The notes below the pieces were generated by a model. The model saw nothing but the letters and a program-made list of their open reading frames with translations, searched no databases and was not told the origin of the DNA. A stretch of 64,000 nucleotides of DNA, from positions 1,116,001 to 1,180,000 of the forward strand of contig NZ_CP127039.1 in NCBI RefSeq assembly GCF_030316605.1, written 5' to 3'. Positions 54,299 through 64,000 of the stretch are shown here, piece after piece. Numbering within the stretch: the stretch's first letter is position 1; each line of letters opens with the position of its first letter. The translations under genes and the position numbers were made by a program. The DNA is from Spiroplasma ixodetis Y32. Its GTDB lineage: Bacteria > Bacillota_I > Bacilli_A > Mycoplasmatales > VBWQ01.

Positions 54299-54524
54299 CT
54301 AAGTAATAGTTGTAAAAATAATTACTTCTATAAAAGATAAAAATGATAATATTAAAAATATAGTGCCAATAATAGTTTTTTTCTTTAAAATTTATTTTTT
54401 TATTTTCATATACAGAATGACAAAATAACAGAACACCAGGTATTAAAGTAAATATTAAAAAAAGAGCTCCCATTATTGCTAATTTAATTGCTAATATTTG
54501 ACTTATACTTGCTAATAAAAACAT
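54299..54524 (-). pseudogene. small phage membrane protein, duplicate, frameshifted
   Basis: As 52633-52859 but with a T-run of seven, giving a different wrong frame (KEKNYYWHYIF). Two different run lengths in otherwise near-identical copies show how unstable the tract is. Confidence 0.5.
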
Positions 54525-54689
54525 AAAATTATCCTTACTTTTTTATTTTGATTATAACATAATTATCTTGGTTAAGTTAAGTATCGTTTTTGTTTATGTT
54601 TGCTTTTATAATTTTTTATGATAAGATTTGTTTGTTATTAAAATGTATGAAATTGGTTTTTAAAAACCTAGAATTGCCGAGTTTTATAT

Positions 54690-54861
54690 ATGGATATTCA
54701 ACAAGATTTTTATGTTAAAAAGATTTTTTATGCTTGTTATGTTAAAAATATTGTTTTACCTATTTCTTTTTTAAATAATATTGGAAATAAGAAAGGTAAA
54801 TGTTATGTTGGTAATAAGCAGAAATTAAGAAATAATACTGTTCGTACTAAAAATAATTTAC
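54690..54861 (+). pseudogene. plectrovirus-like Rep, N-terminal fragment, copy 2
   Basis: Same as 53024-53195, cut by the next family A element; last residue codons change to NNLP at the border. Confidence 0.6.
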
Positions 54862-55805
54862 CGGACTTCTCCCCACATGTACTTGTGGAGGAAACAATGA
54901 AATTGAATGAGTTCAACAATGCTTTTCAAACAGAACAGGATTGTTTAAAATATATAGCAAGTTTGAAGAAAAACAAATGTATCATGTGTTCTTGAACAAG
55001 TTTGAATACTTCTAATTTAAGAAGAATAAGATGTTTGAAATGTCATCAAACATTTAGTATTCTTCATGGCACCATTTTTTACAAGTCACAAACACCTTTG
55101 AGATTTTGATTTTATCTCATCTTTAGATGAATAAACACCAAACATGGAATTACATCAACTGATGTTGCAAAAGAATTGGGTGTGACTTTGAAAACTGCTT
55201 GAAGAATGGGTCATGAAATCAGAAATCGTATTGCCAAACAAGAACATCAATTTATTGTTGAGGGCATAGTGCAAATGGATGAAATGTATCTTTCACATAT
55301 GGGTTTTAAAAAACAAGGAAGATCTTTGATAAATAAAACATTAATTGTTGGGATTTATGAAAAAACAACCAATAATTTAATTGTAAAAGTAATCAAAAAC
55401 GCAAAAAGTAAAAATCTTTTGCAGTTTCCAAGAAACCATATTTCTTCAAAGTGTGATGTACATACTGATTCTTGAAAAGGATATCGTGATTTCAAATCAC
55501 TTTTCCCTAATCACAAAACAGTTAACCATCAAGAAGATGGTTATGTTTCAAAAATTAGCGTAAATACCAATCAAATTGAATCAGTATGAAAACATATACG
55601 AAGAACATTTAAAACACATATCAAAGTTGCAAAACATCATGTTCATTTATATACCAAAGAAGCTGCATATAAATTCAACAAGATACCTACTTTTGAAACT
55701 GTAATGCTATGTTTCATTTAAAAATGTGGGGAGAAGTCCGTAGATAGGCTTTTCTCAGCATTTATGCGATAAAATTTAAAAATAGTACATAAAGGGAGAA
55801 AAGCC
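54862..55805 (+). mobile_element. IS1595-type element (family A), copy 11
   Basis: Complete with 3' hairpin. Left and right flanks are Rep fragments in opposite orientation, so this copy marks an inversion or recombination junction. Confidence 0.9.
54897..55721 (+). CDS. IS1595-family transposase, one residue longer
   Basis: 274 residues. A tandem AAG duplication at 55531-55536 adds one residue in frame near NHQ(E)DGY; Ala to Pro in LQFPRNH and Gly to Ser in KISVN may harm activity. Confidence 0.85.
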
Positions 55806-56212
55806 TTAAATAATATATGAAAATGAACAGCACCACGTTCTTGATATTCATAAACATAAAAATGCTTTAATTCACCTAAATATTTGGAACGTTTAGGGTC
55901 ATTTCATCAACGTTTTAACAAAATAAAAAATAAACGAATATCTTTTTTTGCTTTTCTAATATCAGTTTCATTTTTATGATAAGTTAAAGTTAAAAAAATT
56001 AAAACTCTTGCATTATAAAAATTATGTAATGCTTTTTGAATTAATTTAGACTTAGTACGAACATTATTATTTCTTAACTTAGTATTATTACCAATATTTT
56101 TTATGCCTAATTTATTTCTTTCATTTCTAATCATATCAATAGGCAAAACAACATTTTTAACATAACAAGCATAAAAAATCTTTTTAACATAAAAATTATA
56201 TGAAATATTCAT
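55806..56212 (-). pseudogene. plectrovirus-like replication initiator (HUH), 3'-truncated
   Basis: MNISYNFYVKKIFYACYVKNVVLP..., then FLTLTYHKNETDIRKAKKDI and KHFYVYEYQERGAVHFHIL. FLTLTY and HFHIL are the first two motifs of HUH rolling-circle initiators; the Tyr motif would follow but is lost at the IS junction at 55805. Ribosome site not obvious (ACCAGGAAT). Region 56213-56398 upstream is empty AT-rich DNA. Confidence 0.65.
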
Positions 56213-56398
56213 TTAAAATCATTCCTGGTCAGAATTTTTAATAAAATTAAATGATTTATAAATAAATATAAATCTTATAAAAGATTATAACATAAAAAAT
56301 ATCATTAATAAAAATTAATGATAGTAACAAAAATTATACTTAACTATTATACAATAATTTTCTTTAAAATAAATATAATCACAAAATTTTACACTTTT

Positions 56399-57730
56399 TT
56401 ATTGTTTATTATACAATGACTTACGCATTCTAAATCTTAATTTAATTGGTACACCCTGAAAACCAAATCGTTCACGAATTTGATTAATTAAAAAACGTTC
56501 ATAAGAAAAATGACATCGTTGTGAATCATTTACCATTAAAATAAAAGTAGGCGGATTTTTTTCAACCTGTGTTGTGTAATATATCTTTAATCTACCATTT
56601 TTAAAGTAAGGCGGCTCATTAATTAATTGAGCTTTATTAATTATTTCATTAAGAATACTTGTTTTAATTCTTAAATTCATATTAACTAATACTTCATTAA
56701 TAGTAGCAAATAAAGTATGAATTCTAGTATTTTCTAAAGCAGATAAATATACAACAAAAGAATACTCAAGGTATTTAAATTTTTCTTTTATTTTTTTAGT
56801 AAACTCTTGCATTGTTTTTTCATTTTTTTTAACTAAATCTCATTTATTAACAATAATAATAACTGGCTTATCTAAATTTTTTGCCATTCCTGCTATTGTT
56901 AAATCTTGTTCTTGAATTTCAACACTACCATCTAATAAAAACAAAACAATATCACTACGTTCAATAGCATTAGTAGTTCTAATTAAACTATATTTTTCTA
57001 AATCTTCAGTAATTTTTCCTTTTCTACGAATTCCAGCAGTATCAATAACACAATATTGTTTTTTATTATAAATAAAATTACTATCAATAGCATCAGTTGT
57101 TGTTCCTGCTATTGGTGAAACAATAACTCTATTTTCTTGAAGAATAGTATTAACTAAACTTGATTTACCAACATTGGGACGACCAATAATCGCCAGATTA
57201 ATATTTTCATTTTTTTCTGTATGAACCTCTTTTGGTAACTTAGTAATTATCATATCTAATAAATCACCAAAACCAATACCATGACTAGCAGACACTAAAA
57301 TTGGTTCGCCAAAGCCAACTTTTAAATAATCATAAATTTTATCATTATCTTTTTGAACATTATCATATTTATTCGCAATAATAATAACTGGTTTCTTCGT
57401 TCTGTATAATAATTTGGCAATGTCTTCATCTTCGTGAGTTAGACCTTCTTGATAAGAACAAACAAATAAAACAATATCAGCCTCAGCTAAAGCAATATTA
57501 ACTTGTTGATTGATTTGTTGAGTAAAATTAGTAATCGTTTTAGTAATACCACCAGTATCAATAATCACAAAATTTTGTGTTAATCATTCACCAATGCCAT
57601 AAATTCGATCTCTAGTTGCTCCAGGCAGATCTTCAATTATTGCTACTTTTTTTTGTAATATACGATTAAAAATTGAAGATTTACCAACATTAGGGCGTCC
57701 TACAATTACTACTTTTGGTAACTTATTCAT
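56399..57730 (-). CDS. der: ribosome-associated GTPase Der (EngA)
   Basis: 443 residues, full length. Two tandem G domains: [15 protein letters not shown] with IDTGGIT and NKYD, then from about residue 178 [16 protein letters not shown] with [10 protein letters not shown] and NKWD (the Trp is TGA), and a C-terminal KH-like domain ending [10 protein letters not shown]. Acts in 50S subunit maturation. It starts 28 bp after cmk; the cmk-der order is common in Firmicutes and mollicutes. Confidence 0.97.
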
Positions 57731-57757
57731 TTTATTCAAATCCTTATATTTAAAATA

Positions 57758-58429
57758 TTATTTTTTATGACTAAAGTAATTATCATATAAAATTTTTAAT
57801 TTATCAACGGTCGTTTGTAAATTATAATCACTATTATCTAAAATAACTGCATCTTCAACAATTACTAGTTGACCAGTGCTACGAGTTTTATCAACATTAT
57901 CACGAATTACCATATCGTTATATACTTGTTCTTGCGTAATATTAATACCCTCTTTAATATACTGTTTATATCTTCTTTCACTACGAGCGTATAAACTAGA
58001 AGTTAAAAAAATCTTTAATTGAGCATCAGGTAAAACAACACTACTAATATCTCTGCCAACGACAATAAAGCCTTGACTTCTAACCATTTCTTGAATTCTA
58101 GCAACCATAACTTTTCTAACTTCAGATAACGAAGCAATTATTGGTACTTTACTAGTAACATTTTTATCATAAATTTCTTCTGTTGGTGGTTGATCATTAA
58201 ATAAAAAATGACCATTAACTCATCTTATATCAAAAAGTTGTAATGCTGCAAGTATTAAATCTTCACTTTCAAAAGCAATTTTATTTTTTAAACAATAATT
58301 AGTAAAACTACGATACATAATTCCTGTATCCATAAATTGATAATCAATTTTTTTAGAAAGCAAATATGCTGCTGCTGATTTACCACTAGCTGCTGGACCA
58401 TCTATTGCAATATTAATCTTTGGGTACAT
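57758..58429 (-). CDS. cmk: cytidylate kinase
   Basis: 223 residues. Phosphorylates CMP/dCMP with ATP. P-loop [12 protein letters not shown] (residues 6-17), [12 protein letters not shown] for CMP binding, [21 protein letters not shown] and the RDNVDKTRS segment are all standard. Ribosome site GGAGAAAAATA; starts 17 bp after the coiled-coil gene and is followed by der. Confidence 0.97.
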
Positions 58430-58445
58430 TATTTTTCTCCATTCT

Positions 58446-59102
58446 CTACTTAATAAATAATATTAATGATAATACTAACACGACTATTAAAATTAAACAA
58501 ATAATGATAATACTAAATACTGTTAAACTTCATTTATAATTATGCTTAATTTTAATTTTTTGTAATTCATCTTGAAAATTATTATGTTCTTGATTAATTT
58601 CTTTTAGTCCTTTATTAAGATGACTATTATTTATTTTATACTTTTTATATTTAAATTCTAAATTTTTAACAAAATTTTTGACATCATGAATTTTACTTTC
58701 TAAGTCTTTTTGAAATTCATTTATTTTATTATGCATACTATTAATTAACGTTTGATATTCCAAATTAGTACTTATTAATGGCACATCAACTATTTCAAAA
58801 TCAATATTTTCACTATATTTTTTTAAAATATTATTAATATTTTCTAACATATTTTCCAATATTAATTTATCATTATCATCTAAATGTTGTTCATTATTTT
58901 TAATAAAATAATTTTCAAAATTAACTAAATTTAAATCAGAATTTAATTTTTGAAAAATTGGCTCAAAATATGATTTATCAATTTTTATTAGTTGCTGATA
59001 ATAATTTTCTATTTTTTGTTCTTGTTCTCAAAGCTTACTATTTTCTTTAATTTCTTTAGCAATTTGTTCACGTAAACTTTTATACTTTTCCATTCTTGTC
59101 AT
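58446..59102 (-). CDS. hypothetical coiled-coil protein with C-terminal membrane anchor, 218 aa
   Basis: [27 protein letters not shown]..., long coiled coils through about residue 190, then one transmembrane helix ([17 protein letters not shown]). A tail-anchored layout; no named family. First gene of the cmk-der operon. Start ATG at 59102 after GTGGGTGC; a second ATG at 59093 is possible. AT-rich promoter DNA lies between 59103 and 59151. Confidence 0.75.
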
Positions 59103-59358
59103 TAAAGCACCCACAAATTAATATTTAAAAAATTCCAATATTGATTTATTTTTAATAGTAATGATAATTTTCTTGATTATAACATAAATATATAAAATCA
59201 TTATAATATACAAATTTAACTATTGATAATATTGATAATATTTTAAAAAATAATTGTTTTTGCTTACCAATTAACATATTATTTAAAGTTTGATGATTAT
59301 ATATTTTTGCTCCATTAGTTAAAGATTTTAAAAAATGGAATGGCAACACTTTTTAGGA

Positions 59359-60156
59359 CTATTTTTTGGTAGACATTTGTGCTTGGTATTTGATGGGGGT
59401 TAAGTAGTTTAGAGTGCTGTGAATTCTTATGTTGTTATATCAGTTGATGTAATCAAATAATTCTAATTTTAATTGGATTAATGATGTAAAATTTCTATCA
59501 TTAATAAATTCTGTCTTAAAAGTTTTGAAAGTTGCTTCAGCAACAGCATTATCATAAGGACAGCCTTTTTTGCTTAAAGAACGATTAATATTGAATGCTA
59601 ATAAAAGTTTATCAATCATTTTATTGTTAAATTCATTGCCGCGATCACTATGAAATATTTCAATATCTTTTAAACAGCGATTTGATTTCATAAATGCTTG
59701 ATTTACTAATGATGCATCTTTTTTAACTCCAACACTATGTCCAATAATTTCGCGGTTAAATAGGTCAATTAATAAGCAAATATAGTTTCATTTACCATTA
59801 ACTTGAACATAAGTTAAATAACTAACAATAACTTCATTTTTAATTCTATTATTAAAATTTCTATTAACAAGATTGGTTATTTAACTATCATTAACTTTAT
59901 TATGATGATTTTTGAATGATAATTTAGTGTATTTTGATATTAAATTATGCTTATTCATAATTTCTTTAATTTTTCTGCGTGATAAATAAATTTCTTGGTT
60001 TGCTATTATGACTTTTAATCTTCTTGTTCCATAAACTTCTTTATTTTCTTTAAAAGCACTAATAACAGCTTGTTCATAAATATTATTTTGATTTTTTTCT
60101 TTTTTCTTTAAATTAAAATAATAAGTTGATTTAGAGAGTTTTAAAAAACGACACAT
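59359..60156 (-). pseudogene. IS3-family transposase OrfB, nonsense mutation
   Basis: All blocks present in one frame (MCRFLKLSKSTYYF..., HSDRGNEFNN, NAVAEATFKTFKTEF), but CAA has become TAA at about 59883 (NDS-stop), and VSDLTY reads VSYLTY, losing the first catalytic Asp. Confidence 0.87.
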
Positions 60157-60197
60157 TGTGCGAATTTTATATTTAGATTTATTTTTAAAAATAATTT

Positions 60198-60476
60198 CTA
60201 TTTTCTGCCTATTATTAGTGCTGCTTTCTTTAAAATATCATTTACCATTCGTAACTGTTTTAATTCTTTATTTGCTTGAATTAATTGTTTTTCTAAATCA
60301 GAAAGATTATCTTTAGTTTTAAAACTACCTGAATTAGTAAATTGCTTAATTCATTTATAAGTAACTGCTCTTGTAACATTATACTCTTTAACAAGGCAAG
60401 ATATTGATTTACCACTTTGATATAAAGCTACTATTTGCTTTTTAAATTCGTCGGTATATGAATTAATATTGGTCAT
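60198..60476 (-). CDS. IS3-family transposase OrfA (family D, copy 3)
   Basis: 92 residues as in copy 1, with MEND to MVND and KQAA to KKAA changes near the end. Ribosome site AAAGAAAGGA. Confidence 0.82.
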
Positions 60477-60730
60477 AATTATAATTCCTTTCTTTTCACT
60501 AATTTGTTCACTTGTCTACGTAATTAGTGTCCAATAAAGTGTAACCCATCCAATATCTTGTGGATATAATTTTGGATATAAATTTAATGCTAATAAATAA
60601 CATAAAGCATCTTCTTTATTTTTTAATAATCCTACTATTGGACATTTTATTTCTTTTGGACTTTTTTCATTATAAAATCATTCAGTTCTAATATTTCTCA
60701 TTATTTCACATCCTTTTATGAACTCATCAG

Positions 60731-60792
60731 CACCGTAATAAACGGTGGACTATAGAATTATAATGTTATCCAAATTTTAATAATTCTATAGT
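60731..60792. repeat. two adjacent hairpins in non-coding DNA
   Basis: CACCGT/ACGGTG with loop AATAA (60731-60747), then ACTATAGAATTAT and ATAATTCTATAGT (60749-60792), a 13-bp perfect stem with an 18-nt loop. The surrounding 60702-60926 has no supported gene; the hairpins may be phage regulatory or termination signals. Confidence 0.45.
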
Positions 60793-60926
60793 TTCGTTCT
60801 GTATAGATATAAAATTTTAATTAGGAGTTACATTGACATATTTTAAGCAAGAATAAAAAATAAGGAATAGAAGTCAAAAAGGGTATATGTCAAATGCCTA
60901 AATATTAATTATTATCAAATTCTCTT

Positions 60927-61040
60927 TTAATCTTTTATTATTGCTATTGCTCCCAAAATAAGAGCAACTAAACAAAATAATAATATTATTGCTACTGGTG
61001 TACTAACTATTACTATTAATAATATTCCTCATCATGGTAT
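60927..61040 (-). pseudogene. small membrane protein with lost start codon
   Basis: From an ATA at 61038-61040 the frame reads PWWGILLIVIVSTPVAIILLF...AIAIIKD, one transmembrane helix, with GAGGAAAG at ribosome-site distance. The pattern M-P-x-W at 38885 and M-I-W-W at 15978 suggests ATG mutated to ATA. Unless ATA initiates, it is dead. Confidence 0.4.
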
Positions 61041-61090
61041 TATTTACTTTCCTCTTTTCATGTCATTTCAAATTCAATTTTAAATTTTCC

Positions 61091-62247
61091 TGTAGATTAG
61101 ACACACTTTTTGGACTAATAAAAGTTTTTATAACTTTATATTATTAGTTGAGGTGTAGTTTAAAATGAAATATTTAATTAATAGTGCTGATTTTACTAAA
61201 TTTGATTATAAATTTAACAAGTTTGTAGAAAAGTATAAAAATGATAAAAATATTAATAAAGTTAATATTTATTATCATAAATTTAGAAAATTTTGTTTTA
61301 TTTTTAAAAATAAAAATTCTTGTAAAGAAATAATTTCTCAATTACATATGCCAAAGCAAACTTTTTATTATTGAGCTAAACGTTTTTATGATATTTTCTA
61401 CAAAAATAAACCTTTTGAAGAATTATTATTTAAATCAACAAAACCTAAAAATATTAAATATTTGTATAATTTGGAATTATCAGAAAAATTTATAAATTAT
61501 TTTGTTCAGTATAAAGAAGAGTTTGGTATAGGTGCTTTTCAATTTTGTTATTTAATAAGACATATTGATGATATTAGGTTAATTTTTTGCCAAAACCTTC
61601 GGTTAAAACTATATATCGTTGATTAAAACGTTTTGTTTTTTATTCACAAAAAACTATTAAGAAAAAACATTTGAGATATGAAGTAAAAGAAACTGGATTA
61701 TTGCAGACTGATATTAAAGTAGTATCAGATTATATAACAGGAAGTAAAAGATGATATATTATTGATTTTATTGATGAAAAAACTCGAATTACTTATTGTT
61801 ATCCATCTGAACAAGCACAAACCAGAGATATTGTAAATGCTACTAAAAATGCTTTAAATTTTTATGAAAAATTGGGAATTAAAATTAAAAGAATTAGAAC
61901 TGATAATGGTAGTCAATATGTTAATACATCTTGTGGAAAACCACAAAGGAATCGTTGATTTACAAATTTTTGTAATAAAAAAAGTATAGTTCATGAAACT
62001 ACACCGTTTAGATCACCACAGAGTAATGGTAAGATTGAAAGATTTCATAGAAATTTAAGTAATTTATTTGAAATGAAACCATATTTAAATAGTGATTTTA
62101 GTTTATTTCAAAAATTAGTTAATTCTTTTCAAGAATATTATAACAATTCTAAACCACATAAATCATTAGGGTTAATGACTCCTATGGATTATTTTGATAA
62201 ACTTTTATTAGATGGAAAATAGTCCAAAATGTCTGTACTACCTTACA
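61091..62247 (+). mobile_element. family C IS, copy 4
   Basis: Complete ends, 1157 bp. No target repeat seen (left AATTTTAAATTTTCC, right TATTTATTTATTTT). Confidence 0.9.
61165..62222 (+). pseudogene. family C transposase, one-base deletion
   Basis: One T is missing in AGGTTAATTTTTTGCC near 61580, shifting the frame before the integrase core; the remaining blocks match copies 1-3. Confidence 0.88.
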
Positions 62248-62370
62248 TATTTATTTATTTTATTTACATTACTAAATTATACTTTTATAAAAAAATATTA
62301 CAATTAAAGTAATAATTCATTTATAATTAATTATGTTTTATTAACAAACCAATTAGGGGAGAAAAGTAAT

Positions 62371-64000
<1,630 letters not shown>

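Larger units (their letters stand above)
54135..54861. repeat. 0.73-kb spacer S2 of a tandem IS-plus-spacer duplication
   Basis: Copy of 52469-53195 with very few differences, among them the T-run length in the membrane gene. Confidence 0.88.
59336..60552 (-). mobile_element. IS3/IS150-type element (family D), copy 3
   Basis: Complete ends, 1217 bp; no clear target repeat. Confidence 0.9.
59152..60701 (-). pseudogene. hypothetical gene split by IS3-type element
   Basis: The N-terminal part starts at 60701 after AAAGGATGTGA: MRNIRTEWFYNEKSPKEIKC...NLYPKLYPQD. Beyond the IS the frame continues FKSLTNGAKIYNHQTLNNMLIGKQ and a hydrophobic end, stop at 59152. The join at the IS is not exact, so the two parts may not be one gene. 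Short phage or accessory protein. Confidence 0.4.

Overview
The window is extremely AT-rich, and TGA is read as tryptophan inside every recognisable gene (der, cmk, ligA, the permeases, all transposases). Together with lipoprotein signal peptides ending in a lipobox, spiroplasma-type phage remnants and a dense insertion-sequence (IS) load, this points to a Spiroplasma chromosome (genetic code 4). The species cannot be fixed from sequence alone.

About two fifths of the window is IS DNA. Five families are present: (A) an IS1595-type element, 11 near-complete copies plus one cut by the window edge and one solo end; (B) a 1.38-kb single-ORF DDE element with 3-bp target duplications, 6 copies, one intact; (C) a 1.16-kb rve-type DDE element, 4 copies, three intact, with a 16-bp target repeat; (D) a two-ORF IS3/IS150-type element, 3 copies, all with a broken orfB; and two fragments of an ISLre2/UPF0236 transposase gene. 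Elements sit inside one another (B in D, B in ISLre2, B against B, A in phage genes).

Between the IS copies are three kinds of DNA. (1) Backbone islands: a YfcC-type antiporter and an APC permease (17.8-21.4 kb), tpx with a yhgE remnant (46.1-47.4 kb), a coiled-coil membrane protein with cmk and der (56.4-59.1 kb), and ligA running off the right edge (62.4 kb on). (2) Spiroplasma lipoproteins and hypothetical genes (11.3-14.1 kb, 33.7-36.3 kb, 42.7-46.1 kb). (3) Scattered phage remnants. A dsDNA-phage-like set has an early module (RuvC-like nuclease, SSB-like protein, PD-(D/E)XK exonuclease, RecT-like annealing protein, RHH and zinc-ribbon proteins at 14.7-17.4 and 47.8-51.5 kb) and a structural module (portal-like and large virion-like proteins at 26.8-31.5 and 37.7-41.7 kb). 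A plectrovirus-like Rep with an HUH motif is present only as fragments (53-56.2 kb). Most phage genes are broken by IS insertion or by one-base homopolymer shifts.

The most interesting non-coding signals are a roughly 115-nt candidate small RNA with its own -10 box, three hairpins and a terminator, present three times; a roughly 0.5-kb structured repeat present three times, whose terminator hairpin stays paired although its sequence differs; and a 3' hairpin that belongs to the IS1595-type transposing unit and also occurs alone. Many dead IS copies carry 2-6 bp tandem micro-duplications.
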